Positions 6,207-13,426 are shown, numbered from the stretch's first letter. The stretch is DNA of 13,426 bases from RQOF01 sp964461135 (GCA_964461135.1 CAYWTB010000114.1:1-13426), one strand, 5' to 3'. A program made the numbers and translations. Notes: generated from the letters alone by a model not told the origin.

Positions 6207-9089
6207 ATGAAATCGTATTATAAATACTGTTTTATTTTAATTTTTATGGTCACTTCTCTGCCTGCGGGGCAGAATGATAATGGGGTAACAGATGATATCC
6301 AGATCAGCGGACGTCCTGCAAAATTGAAAAAACCAACCAGTTTTGCCGATGAGGCGGTGGGCGTTATGGATAAGGGCCAGCTTCAGAACCTGACCATGAA
6401 TTTCGGCCAGGTTTCAGATACCCGTTATGAAGATGTGGGAAATGCACCCACCCAGTACTTTTTTGATTTTCGATATCCCCGTCGCAATTATACCGGGTTG
6501 TGTGATGACTTCTCCATATTTTTTGCCCTCCCGCAGAACAGTAAGAGTAATAATAATGGTAATGTCATTGAGGCCTGGACGGATAATGATAATGAAGACT
6601 GGATTGCCAAAGACGGATCCTATGGAAAAACTCACTATAATCCGGCGCTGGATCCCAATCCCCATGTCCCTCTTCTTTATCCGCCGGACAATCCGACCAC
6701 ACCCTATCTGGCTCACAGTGATCTGCCGGACACCTGGCCGGTGGATGAAAGCGGTCTGGCATTCTGGCCGGGATATTTCCAGCGTGATCCTGCTACCGGA
6801 CTGGAAGTTCCGGGTGAATTTGCTTCGGACCGCGATGTATATGCGGTGTTCGATGATTCGCATAATCAGCTGGGCAATGTAATCGGCTTGGAAGTTGAAA
6901 TGATGGCGTATTGCTATGGCCGGCCCTATGCCGATAAATTTCAGTTCTATGAATTTTTTATTCACAACAACAGCGGACGTCAGCTGGACAGTTGTTATGT
7001 GGGATATTATCTGGATCCGGATTGCAGCGATTACGGCCAGGAAATTTTAATCCTGTCCGACCCGACTTTCAGTATTCCGGATGTCCCGGATGCAATTCTT
7101 CAGAGAGATTTTGATGGGGATATCGGAGGTGCCAGCGTTCCCAATTCCCTGGGCGTAACAGAAGATTTTTCGTTCGGCATGGCCATTCTGGAAACGCCCC
7201 GGAATGTAGGAGTGACCACCTTTCATTATTTTGCAGATCCCGGGCCAACCGCTGATAACATTCTCTGGCCCATCATCTCCAGCAATCCCACTGATAAGGA
7301 TATTTCCACTTTTGCTGATTTGTATTTCCATGGAGCCGATCCCAACATTGATGATGTTCAACTGCTCACCGAAAAGTCCGACCTGGTATATATTGTAGCC
7401 AGCGGACCTTTCAGCATGGATCCGGGAGAAGTGGTCAAGTCCACTATTGTGGTGGCAGTGGGTGAGACCGATGCGGATTTCTGGAAACAGATTGCCCAGG
7501 CGGAACAGATGTTTCAATTCAATTTCCTGGGCCCTACTGCACCTCCCGCACCACGTGTCAGTGCCGTTCCCGGCAATGGTCAGGTAACTCTTTACTGGGA
7601 TTCATCTCCGGAAACTGCGGAAGATCCCTTCACCAAAAATATTGACTTTGAAGGCTATCGTATTTATCGCAGTGAGGATAACGGACAGACCTGGGGAAAG
7701 GAGGTAAATGATGCCCAGGGGAATCTGATTGGCTATGTCCCCCTGGCCCAGTTTGACCTGGCGGATGGTATTACCGGTTTTGATCCCCGCAATCCTGTGG
7801 TATACCTGGGAGATGATACCGGATTGAAGCACTCTTTTATTGATGAGACGGTAAAGAACGGAATTAAATATTCGTATACGGTGGTGGCTTATGACCAGGG
7901 AGATTCCATCATCTATTCATTGGAAACTTCCAGGGGAACCAGTACCGCCGATAAAAATTTTGTTAGCATAACACCCTCGCCGCCTTACCTGGGAAAAATA
8001 CCGGCACAGGTTGAAACGCTTGAGCAGATTCAGGGAATCGGAAAAGGCGGGGTTCATCTCAATGTGGTGGACGATCGGATTCTGAAAGCCGATCAATATG
8101 AAATCCGATTCCATGGGACACCGGCCACTAGCTTCGATCTGCTGAATCTTACCACTTCCCAAACCCTGATGCAGAACGCTCCGTTGAATTATGAAGACAA
8201 TGCGGTGACCGAAGGGTTTCAGATTGCCGTTGCATCGGAACAGAAAATCGGGGGAGTAAAAAGTATTACTGATAGATTTGGACTGAATGTAGCGGGAGAG
8301 GGGAATGTGGATAGTACCGGATCCTGGTTCGTCAGTCTCTCTGTTTTTCCTCCCTCAAGCGCGGAAGGCCGTATTCACGATTATGAAATTCGTTTCACCA
8401 ACGAGGGTTCCATTGCATACAGCTGGGGACTTCCCGCGGTTTCAACCGCTGCGTTTCCGGTAGATTTTGAGGTATGGGACGTGACCACCGGTGTTAATCA
8501 GCGTATCTGTTTTCAGGTGAAAGATGATAACAATGACCAGAAATGGGAAGAAGGAGAAGTGATTTTTATCATCCGAGATCCCTATCCCGATCCACAGATC
8601 GGTGATCCGTTAATTGCTACTTTTCCCGACAATTTCATCTATCAGGTTAGTATTCTCAATGCTCAGGGTGATTCCCTTCGGGTGCCACCGCAGACCGGTG
8701 ATAAAATCATAATTGAATCCTATCGCAGTTTAACTGAAAATGATATATTCGATTTCAAATTCAAACTTTCCGAATTTGATGCGGGTGCGGTCGATCTATC
8801 GCAGGTGCGGGTAGTTCCTAATCCCTATATGGTGGGAGCCGCCTGGGAGCAACTGCAGAATGTGCATCAGGTCCGGTTCATGTACCTTCCCCCGGTCTGT
8901 ACCATCAATATTTATAGCCTGAGTGGAGAGCGGGTGAATACTATTGAGAGGAACACTTTCCAGACAGGTGACGAGCTGTTTAATCTGGTAAATATTTCCA
9001 ATCAGGCTCTGGCATTCGGGGTTTATGTCTATGTGGTAACCACACCCGATGGCAAGAAATTTACCGGTAAATTTGCCGTTATCAGATAA
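6207..9089 (+). CDS. Large secreted protein with fibronectin type III domain and PNPY-type C-terminal domain
   Basis: Exported 960-residue protein, function unknown. The start is ATG 6207, not the longer upstream frame that overlaps the receptor: AAGGAG at 6192-6197 and GAGGT at 6201-6205 precede it, and residues 1-22 make a signal peptide (YCFILIFMVTSLPAG). Residues 30-440 are a large Asp/Asn/Pro/aromatic-rich region of no family I recognise. About 443-570 is an FnIII domain (APPAPRVSAVPGNGQVTLYWD, then EGYRIYRSEDNGQTW and YTVVAYDQ). After a further beta-rich part, VVPNPYMVG at 869-877 opens a C-terminal domain (CTINIYSLSGERVNTIE, then ALAFGVYVYVVTTPDGKKFTGKFAVIR). This resembles the T9SS sorting domains but has PNPY in place of NPFNPST. 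It sits 19 bases after the receptor and 10 before the PorV-like gene, so it is probably the cargo or surface partner of that unit. Confidence 0.75.
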   Translation: MKSYYKYCFILIFMVTSLPAGQNDNGVTDDIQISGRPAKLKKPTSFADEAVGVMDKGQLQNLTMNFGQVSDTRYEDVGNAPTQYFFDFRYPRRNYTGLCDDFSIFFALPQNSKSNNNGNVIEAWTDNDNEDWIAKDGSYGKTHYNPALDPNPHVPLLYPPDNPTTPYLAHSDLPDTWPVDESGLAFWPGYFQRDPATGLEVPGEFASDRDVYAVFDDSHNQLGNVIGLEVEMMAYCYGRPYADKFQFYEFFIHNNSGRQLDSCYVGYYLDPDCSDYGQEILILSDPTFSIPDVPDAILQRDFDGDIGGASVPNSLGVTEDFSFGMAILETPRNVGVTTFHYFADPGPTADNILWPIISSNPTDKDISTFADLYFHGADPNIDDVQLLTEKSDLVYIVASGPFSMDPGEVVKSTIVVAVGETDADFWKQIAQAEQMFQFNFLGPTAPPAPRVSAVPGNGQVTLYWDSSPETAEDPFTKNIDFEGYRIYRSEDNGQTWGKEVNDAQGNLIGYVPLAQFDLADGITGFDPRNPVVYLGDDTGLKHSFIDETVKNGIKYSYTVVAYDQGDSIIYSLETSRGTSTADKNFVSITPSPPYLGKIPAQVETLEQIQGIGKGGVHLNVVDDRILKADQYEIRFHGTPATSFDLLNLTTSQTLMQNAPLNYEDNAVTEGFQIAVASEQKIGGVKSITDRFGLNVAGEGNVDSTGSWFVSLSVFPPSSAEGRIHDYEIRFTNEGSIAYSWGLPAVSTAAFPVDFEVWDVTTGVNQRICFQVKDDNNDQKWEEGEVIFIIRDPYPDPQIGDPLIATFPDNFIYQVSILNAQGDSLRVPPQTGDKIIIESYRSLTENDIFDFKFKLSEFDAGAVDLSQVRVVPNPYMVGAAWEQLQNVHQVRFMYLPPVCTINIYSLSGERVNTIERNTFQTGDELFNLVNISNQALAFGVYVYVVTTPDGKKFTGKFAVIR

Positions 9090-9099
9090 CGAGGCAATC

Positions 9100-10134
9100 A
9101 TGAAAACAAGACATATTCAGATATTTGCAACTCTTTTCCTGACTTTTTCTTTTATAATACCGGAGGCCGGTGCCGAAACCAACAAAAGCGGGACCTCTGC
9201 TGCCCAGTTTTTAAAGATCGGAGTCGGGGCCCGGGCCATGAGCCTGGGCGGGGCAGTGGTAGCCGCCTCCAATGATGCGTATGGTCTGTACTGGAATCCT
9301 TCCTCTATAACTAAGATACAAAAACCCACCCTGGCCGGATCTCACACCCGCTGGTTTGCCGACATCACTCACGATTATTTCAGTTTTATTTTACCGGTAA
9401 ATCAAAACAGCGGAGTAGGTTTTCATGTGATTGTGCTGAATATGAATGACATGGAGGTAAACACTGTGGATCAGCCCCAGGGTACCGGGGAATTTTTCAG
9501 TGCCCGCGATATTGCTCTGGGTGTCTCTTATGGAATCCGGGTAACCGATTTTTTCTCACTGGGATTTACCGGAAAGTATATCCAGCAATCTATTTATAAT
9601 GAAAGTGCCAGTACCTTTGCTCTGGATATCGGGAGTCTCCTGGAAGTGCCTTTCTATGGCCTGATTCTGGGGATGAATTTTTCCAATTTCGGAGGAAAAT
9701 TACAGTTGGATGGCCGTGATTTATCCAGGGAGTACGATCTTAATCCCGGTAATACCCTCAATGCGGGTGTGGAGACACGATTAAAGACTGAGCCCTGGGA
9801 ACTGCCGGTCAATTTCCGGGTAGGTGTGGCCATGGACCTGTTGGGCCGTGGAGAGAATTTTTTCAAATCTCAGGACAATCGGTTTACCCTCTCAATTGAC
9901 GGTAATCATCCGACCGATGCGCCTGAATACATGGCTTTTGGTGCCGAATATTCCTTTAAGGAGATAATAGCGCTTCGGGGTGGATACCGCCTGAACCGGG
10001 ATGTGGAAAAATTCTTTTATGGAATCGGTTTGCATGTGCCGGTAACCGGTGCCGCGTTTACCTTTGATTACGCGCTGGCATCATTTGATGAACTGGATTA
10101 TATCCATGTAATATCTGGAAGTATCTCGTTCTAA
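9100..10134 (+). CDS. PorV/PorQ-family outer-membrane beta-barrel protein
   Basis: Predicted outer-membrane barrel of 344 residues. Signal peptide 1-23 (IFATLFLTFSFIIPEAGA, cleavage before ETN). The N-terminal block SGTSAAQFLKIGVGARAMSL, then GGAVVAASNDAYGLYWNPSSI, is the signature of the PorV/UPF0164 group; it is followed by alternating barrel strands, and the last residues GSISF end in Phe. In Bacteroidota PorV is the type IX secretion shuttle that hands cargo from the translocon to the attachment machinery. Paralogues beside single cargo genes are common in Calditrichota and Neomarinimicrobiota-like genomes, and here it directly follows such a cargo gene. The start is ATG 9100, with an ACGAGG-type site 10 bases after the preceding stop; the longer frame starting at 9049 would overlap the cargo gene. 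It could instead be a FadL-like transporter, but the N-terminal motif argues for PorV. Confidence 0.85.
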   Translation: MKTRHIQIFATLFLTFSFIIPEAGAETNKSGTSAAQFLKIGVGARAMSLGGAVVAASNDAYGLYWNPSSITKIQKPTLAGSHTRWFADITHDYFSFILPVNQNSGVGFHVIVLNMNDMEVNTVDQPQGTGEFFSARDIALGVSYGIRVTDFFSLGFTGKYIQQSIYNESASTFALDIGSLLEVPFYGLILGMNFSNFGGKLQLDGRDLSREYDLNPGNTLNAGVETRLKTEPWELPVNFRVGVAMDLLGRGENFFKSQDNRFTLSIDGNHPTDAPEYMAFGAEYSFKEIIALRGGYRLNRDVEKFFYGIGLHVPVTGAAFTFDYALASFDELDYIHVISGSISF

Positions 10135-10240
10135 AATTTTTTCATTATGGACGTGATGGTGGAGTAACCCGAGATTTTTCCTCTGCCTATCCACAGTATC
10201 CCAAAGTCATTTCAGCCGTAAAGCTAAAGGAGCCTGTTTA
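10135..10240. other. Short spacer between the PorV-like gene and the permease
   Basis: About 106 bases. I see no stem followed by a T-run and no convincing promoter, so read-through from the export cluster into the permease is possible. The only clear element is AAAGGAG at 10226-10232, eight bases before the TTG start of the permease. Confidence 0.4.
10226..10232 (+). promoter_or_regulatory. Shine-Dalgarno supporting a TTG start
   Basis: AAAGGAG lies eight bases before TTG 10241. It decides the start of the permease, since the first ATG in frame (codon 11, MTGSF) would fall inside the first membrane helix. Confidence 0.75.
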
Positions 10241-11512
10241 TTGTTCCCGGAATGGTTGATTTTTGTGGTGATGACCGGTTCGTTTATCATGGCCGCCATG
10301 TGGTTTAAATGGCCGATTGGCATTTCACTCATGTTTTCCTCTATCATGGGGGGAGTCATCAGCGGGCATGGAATTCCACTGCGGCATCTGGTTGAGGGAA
10401 CTTTTGCTTACCTGGATCCCATCCTGATTATCGCAACCGCCATGATCTTTATGGAAGTTCTGCGGCAGACGGGTGCCCTGGAAAGCCTCAGCCGCCTGAT
10501 AATCGTGAAAATGTATCGCTTTCCCTTCTGGTTGATATTTTTTATCACCATTTTTATCATGTTTCCCGGTATGATTACCGGACTCTCCACCGCCACTGTT
10601 TTAACCACCGGGGCACTGGTGGCGCCAGCCCTGATTCATCTGGGTATTCCGAAACTCAAGGTCGCAGCCATGATTGCCATGAGCGCCATTTATGGAATGA
10701 TTGCCCCGCCTATCAATGTTCCGGCAATGATTATCGGTAGCGGGGTGGATATGCCCTTCATCGGGTTTGAACTTCCGCTGATCTTTGCCACTTTTCCACT
10801 GGCCATTGGGGTGAATGTTGTTCTGGGTTGGAAACATGTGCGTCATGTGGATCTGAAACGTGTGTCAGATAACCTGAAAGAAGACGCTTTTAAAATTTAT
10901 GGATGGCGATTGTATGTTCCACTTTTTCTGGTGGTGGTGCTATTGTTGTGTATCCGGATTTTTCCCGGATTTTTTCCCAATCTGGGCGTTCCACTCACCT
11001 TTATGATCTGCAGCCTGGTGGGGCTGTTCTGCGGGCGCAAATTTCATTTATTAAAGTTATCTCATCATTCTCTGCAGGAGGCGCTACCGGTGATTGGCAT
11101 TCTGATCGGAATCGGCATGTTTATTCAGATCATGACCCTCACCGGAGTCCGTGGCCTGCTGGTTATCGGTAGCCTCAGTCTCCCGGCATTATGGCGGTAT
11201 GTAGGAATTGCCACCATGATGCCTCTGTTCGGGGCGATATCGGCATATGGTTCGGCTTCGGTGCTGGGAGTACCGTTTTTGCTGGCATTCCTGGGTCAGA
11301 ATGAGATCATTGTGGGATCCGCATTATCTCTGATTTCAGGACTGGGAGACCTGATGCCTCCCACCGCCCTGGCCGGGATCTTTGCGGCCCAGGTGGTGGG
11401 TGAGGAAAATTATTTCCGGGTACTCAAATACACGCTGCTGCCGGCGGTGGCTACCGCGCTGTGGGGAATCGGGATGATTATTTTTGCCAATCAACTGGGG
11501 AAAATCCTTTAG
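10241..11512 (+). CDS. TRAP transporter large permease subunit (DctM-like)
   Basis: Polytopic inner-membrane protein of 423 residues with about 11-12 hydrophobic segments, the usual length for DctM. Family-like features are the GMITGLSTATVLTTGALVAP stretch (about 110-129), the following GIPKLKVAAMIAMSAIYGMIAPPINVP region, which corresponds to the DctM IxPPSxP signature, and a repeated half near 360-385 (GSALSLISGLGDLMPPTALAG). The two half-repeats with PP in the re-entrant region fit the elevator-type ion-coupled fold of TRAP and related IT-superfamily transporters. TRAP systems need a periplasmic receptor (DctP) and a small membrane subunit (DctQ); neither is seen here, so the partners are elsewhere, or this is an orphan DctM-like carrier working alone. 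The substrate is unknown; organic acids are typical. The start codon is TTG with a good ribosome binding site. Confidence 0.75.
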   Translation: MFPEWLIFVVMTGSFIMAAMWFKWPIGISLMFSSIMGGVISGHGIPLRHLVEGTFAYLDPILIIATAMIFMEVLRQTGALESLSRLIIVKMYRFPFWLIFFITIFIMFPGMITGLSTATVLTTGALVAPALIHLGIPKLKVAAMIAMSAIYGMIAPPINVPAMIIGSGVDMPFIGFELPLIFATFPLAIGVNVVLGWKHVRHVDLKRVSDNLKEDAFKIYGWRLYVPLFLVVVLLLCIRIFPGFFPNLGVPLTFMICSLVGLFCGRKFHLLKLSHHSLQEALPVIGILIGIGMFIQIMTLTGVRGLLVIGSLSLPALWRYVGIATMMPLFGAISAYGSASVLGVPFLLAFLGQNEIIVGSALSLISGLGDLMPPTALAGIFAAQVVGEENYFRVLKYTLLPAVATALWGIGMIIFANQLGKIL

Positions 11513-11563
11513 CCATAATTAAGGCAGGAATAAAAGATGAAAGATTAAGGATGAAGGATTAAA

Positions 11564-11591
11564 GATTACCACGGAGTGGTTGCCATGCGAA
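11564..11591 (-). repeat. 28-base hairpin repeat, right copy (inverted)
   Basis: Read on the plus strand it is GATT, the stem ACCAC-GGA-GTGGT, then TGCCATGCGAA. Its reverse complement matches 1033-1060 at 25 of 28 bases, with the five-pair stem intact in both. Confidence 0.7.
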
Positions 11592-11785
11592 AGATCAAAG
11601 AGGGTAAAAGTGCAAAGCGCAAAGCGCATGGCGGAAAGCGAAAAACCAAGGCATCAGGTATCAGGTTTCAGGCATCAGGCAGAAAATCAGGATGCAGGAT
11701 GCAGGATGAAGGGAAAGGCAAAAGGGATAAGAGGATAAAGGTTTCAGTTTTCAGGAGCCAGTATCTGGCAACCAGTAGCAAGTAT

Positions 11786-11823
11786 TCCCGACTCCCTGTC
11801 AACCTCCGGTTGACTAATCGGGA
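11786..11823. repeat. Two-tier palindrome
   Basis: The inner stem GTCAACC-TCC-GGTTGAC (11798-11814) has seven perfect pairs and a three-base loop. The outer arms TCCCGA (11786-11791) and TCGGGA (11818-11823) also pair perfectly, separated from the inner stem by CTCCCT and TAA bulges. There is no T-tract, so it is not a normal intrinsic terminator. Confidence 0.7.
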
Positions 11824-11843
11824 CTAAACCATCCACGGTTTAG
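11824..11843. repeat. Second perfect hairpin, directly abutting the first
   Basis: CTAAACC-ATCCAC-GGTTTAG: seven perfect pairs and a six-base loop, beginning at the base after the two-tier palindrome ends. Like the other hairpins of this island it has the form AACC-(x)TCC(x)-GGTT. Confidence 0.7.
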
Positions 11844-11879
11844 CCAGTATCCAGTATCCAGCGTCCAGTATCAAGCAAC

Positions 11880-11896
11880 CAGTTGGCAGTCGGCAG
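11880..11896 (-). repeat. 17-base word shared inverted with the left island
   Basis: CAGTTGGCAGTCGGCAG is the reverse complement, with one mismatch, of CTGCCAACTGCCAACTG at 1069-1085. Its distance and order relative to the 28-base hairpin differ between the islands, so the words move or arise as separate modules. Confidence 0.6.
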
Positions 11897-12077
11897 AAGA
11901 AGTTGAGAAAGCCTTGATCCACTATTCTTTGTCCTTGAGCCTTTTTCCTTTATTCCTGAATCCTGATTCCTGTTTCCTGGTGCCTGTTTTTAACTTCCGG
12001 AATTTCTGATTTTCAAGCAGGTAGATGACATGGAAAAGCTAACTGCTTTATTTCATTAATAATATCAGAGAACGCGA

Positions 12078-12227
12078 ATGATTTTAACATGGATCTATCA
12101 ATTAATTTTATTGTTTTTTTCGGCCCTGCTGATTTATGATATTTTCAAAGAGAAGAGCAAAATGATGCAGCTGACGGCAGCCATCACGCTCATTACTTTT
12201 CTTCTGCGCCTGTTCATGGTTAAATAA
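12078..12227 (+). CDS. Small two-helix membrane protein, unrecognised
   Basis: A 49-residue frame, ATG 12078 to TAA 12225-12227. It encodes MILTWIYQLILLFFSALLIY, a short charged loop DIFKEKSK, then a second hydrophobic segment (LTAAITLITFLLRLFM) and VK at the end. Two helices joined by a basic loop suggest an inner-membrane hairpin. The ribosome site is weak (AGAGAA at about 12067-12072). The case for a real gene rests on the clean amphipathic layout, its position where the repeat island ends, and its stop four bases before the ATG of the M14 gene, which has no Shine-Dalgarno of its own and so may depend on coupled translation. I know no family for it; a leader-type coupling peptide or a membrane partner of the neighbours are both possible. 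Confidence 0.55.
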   Translation: MILTWIYQLILLFFSALLIYDIFKEKSKMMQLTAAITLITFLLRLFMVK

Positions 12228-12231
12228 TGGC

Positions 12232-13362
12232 ATGAAGATAAAGCAATTTATTAAAAAATACAGGTTCGCCCTGTTTCTGCTGGCATTGAGTGCTATACTT
12301 TCAATCCGGGCCATGGGGGACTTCGGACGAATGCAACTGGAGGACGTTCTCTATCCATCTGCGTCCCTGTCGGAAATCAAATATCTTCATGACTATCATG
12401 CACCGCTGGAAGGCACAAACGGCGACACGAAAATTTTCTGTTATTCCGGTGAAGAAAAAGGCGGTACTATCCTGCTGCTGGGGGGAACCCATCCTAATGA
12501 AGCGGCCGGTTTTGTTACCGCTTACCTCGTAATTGAAAAATTGCAGTTATTAAAAGGAAAAATTTTCGTAATTCCCCAGGCCAATCATAGTGCGTTTACT
12601 CATGATGATCCGCAGGAAGGCACTCCCCAGTTTTTTTCCATCAACGGGAAAAAAGGATTGCGCACCTTCCGTTATGGGTCAAGGATTACCAATCCGGTGG
12701 ATCAGTGGCCGGATCCCGATATCTACCTGCATTATCCCTCCGGCCAGAAACTGGCGGGGAATGAAACGCGAAATCTGAACCGGGCTTACCCGGGACGTCC
12801 GGATGGCACCTTAACCGAACAGGTTGCTTTTGCTATTGTGAACCTGATCAGACAGGAACAGGTGGACTTGGCTTTCGACCTGCACGAAGCTGCTCCCGAG
12901 TATCCGGTAGTCAATGCAATTGTGTCCACGGTTCGCAGCCAGGATGTAGTCACCGAAGCGGCTCTGGATCTGGCAATGGAAGATCTGCACTATACCCTGG
13001 AACCCTCTCCCTATAATTTCCGGGGCCTGAGCCACCGCGAATGGGATAACTTTACCGGGGCTCTTCCGGTTTTAATGGAAACCGCTAATCCGATCCAGGG
13101 CCGCCTGCGGGGGAAAACCAATGCAGAATTAGTTGTCAGCGGACTGGATAAAATGTATCTTCATGCCGCCGGTTTGGGAGTTTTGAGTGTACCATATGAC
13201 AGCAGTGGCCTGCCACTGAAACTAAGGGTAGGAAGGCATCTGGAAGCATTTCAAAAAATTGTAAATGTTTTTTCGGCGAATTATCCGGAACGCGGGGTGT
13301 TCTTTTCCGGTCTGCCGGGTTATTATGAAATTATGGAGAAAGGAGTGGGTGAATATTTCTAG
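12232..13362 (+). CDS. M14-type zinc hydrolase, aspartoacylase/succinylglutamate desuccinylase-like
   Basis: Protein of 376 residues, probably exported or membrane-anchored: KKYRFALFLLALSAILSIRA at 8-27 is a signal peptide or signal anchor. Zinc and catalytic motifs of the M14 AstE/AspA group are visible: GGTHPNEAAG (H87, E90 as metal ligands), ETRNLNRAYPG (R180, N181, N183, R184, like the RDLNRxFPG substrate-binding motif), DLHEAAPEYP (H218 as third ligand), and METANP at 282-287, where E283 is the likely catalytic glutamate. Relatives cleave N-acyl amino acids or C-terminal residues. The predicted location outside the cytoplasm is unusual for AstE-like enzymes and suggests action on an external or periplasmic acyl-amino acid or peptide. 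The start is ATG 12232 without a clear ribosome site, four bases after the small membrane gene. The substrate is uncertain. Confidence 0.8.
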   Translation: MKIKQFIKKYRFALFLLALSAILSIRAMGDFGRMQLEDVLYPSASLSEIKYLHDYHAPLEGTNGDTKIFCYSGEEKGGTILLLGGTHPNEAAGFVTAYLVIEKLQLLKGKIFVIPQANHSAFTHDDPQEGTPQFFSINGKKGLRTFRYGSRITNPVDQWPDPDIYLHYPSGQKLAGNETRNLNRAYPGRPDGTLTEQVAFAIVNLIRQEQVDLAFDLHEAAPEYPVVNAIVSTVRSQDVVTEAALDLAMEDLHYTLEPSPYNFRGLSHREWDNFTGALPVLMETANPIQGRLRGKTNAELVVSGLDKMYLHAAGLGVLSVPYDSSGLPLKLRVGRHLEAFQKIVNVFSANYPERGVFFSGLPGYYEIMEKGVGEYF

Positions 13363-13426
13363 TATTGGCCGAACCTGAAGTCGTAAAAAGTTATGAATCT
13401 CCTGGCGTTTGTAGTAGAATGTTTTT
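13363..13426. other. Window end, nothing recognised
   Basis: The 64 bases after the stop of the M14 gene hold no terminator-like stem with a T-run and no readable start of another gene. Confidence 0.4.

Larger units (their letters stand above)
11513..12077. repeat. Intergenic mosaic of short repeats and hairpins (right island)
   Basis: No credible gene. The island is made of imperfect direct words: GATTAAGGATGAAGGATTAAAG at about 11543-11564; CATCAGGTATCAGGTTTCAG at 11652-11671; AGGATGCAGGATGCAGGATG at 11689-11708; CCAGTATCCAGTATCCAGCG at 11844-11863. From 11954 to 11987 comes a run of TCCTG units, the reverse complement of the CAGGA-type words on the left side, so the island is roughly symmetrical about the hairpins at 11786-11843. 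An open frame through 11576-11827 codes for a Lys/Arg/Ser-rich product that only mirrors the repeats. Confidence 0.65.

Noticed and set aside
11576..11827. Plus-strand open frame of 83 codons rich in Lys, Arg and Ser
   Set aside because: Its sequence is a translation of the word repeats, it ends in the palindromes, and it has no ribosome site.
11786..11843. Intrinsic terminator of the permease gene
   Set aside because: The stems lie about 275 bases after the stop codon and no T-run follows.

Overview
The window looks like a chromosomal piece of a Gram-negative bacterium from the Fibrobacterota-Chlorobiota-Bacteroidota side of the tree. The nearest feel is Calditrichota, Ignavibacteria or Neomarinimicrobiota rather than a classical Bacteroidota genus. 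The reasons are a secreted protein ending in an NYPNPFNPST-type C-terminal domain, a second one with a PNPY-type tail, a PorV/PorQ-like outer-membrane protein, a TonB-dependent receptor with an N-terminal carboxypeptidase-regulatory-like domain, and repeat-laden intergenic DNA. The lineage call is inference; there is no rRNA or other phylogenetic marker here.

Layout. (1) 61-650, minus strand: a compact, AT-rich toxin-antitoxin pair (DUF2281-type antitoxin, PIN-domain toxin), with the toxin starting at a TTG inside the antitoxin gene. (2) 651-1809: more than 1.1 kb without a credible gene. It holds a candidate TA operator/promoter, a mosaic of short word repeats, a small hairpin repeat, a pyrimidine-rich tract and a GC-rich stem-loop in the leader of the next gene. 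(3) 1810-10134, plus strand: a surface/export cluster made of a sialidase-like (BNR repeat) secreted protein, a TonB-dependent receptor, a 960-residue secreted FnIII protein and a PorV/PorQ-like barrel. Gaps are 106, 19 and 10 bases, so the last three genes at least are probably one transcript. (4) 10241-11512, plus: a TRAP-type large permease (DctM-like) with no partner subunits in view, starting at TTG behind a strong Shine-Dalgarno. (5) 11513-12077: a second mosaic-repeat island with a run of three small perfect-stem hairpins. (6) 12078-13362, plus: an unrecognised 49-residue two-helix membrane protein, followed 4 bases later by an M14-type zinc hydrolase of the aspartoacylase/succinylglutamate desuccinylase kind.

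How it fits together. The cluster in (3) reads as a type IX-like export and nutrient-contact unit: cargo proteins carrying C-terminal sorting domains, a PorV-like shuttle or barrel, and a TonB receptor that imports or senses a ligand. The substrate cannot be read from sequence. The permease and the M14 enzyme could form an uptake-and-deacylation pair, but this is only a neighbourhood argument.

The most unusual signal is not a gene. The two intergenic islands, about 10 kb apart, share the same small elements in inverted orientation: a 28-base hairpin unit with an invariant stem and a changed loop, and a 17-base word. One island also carries two further hairpins. This looks like a dispersed, possibly mobile or structurally selected, palindromic repeat family. 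No CRISPR array, tRNA, rRNA, transposase or phage gene was seen.
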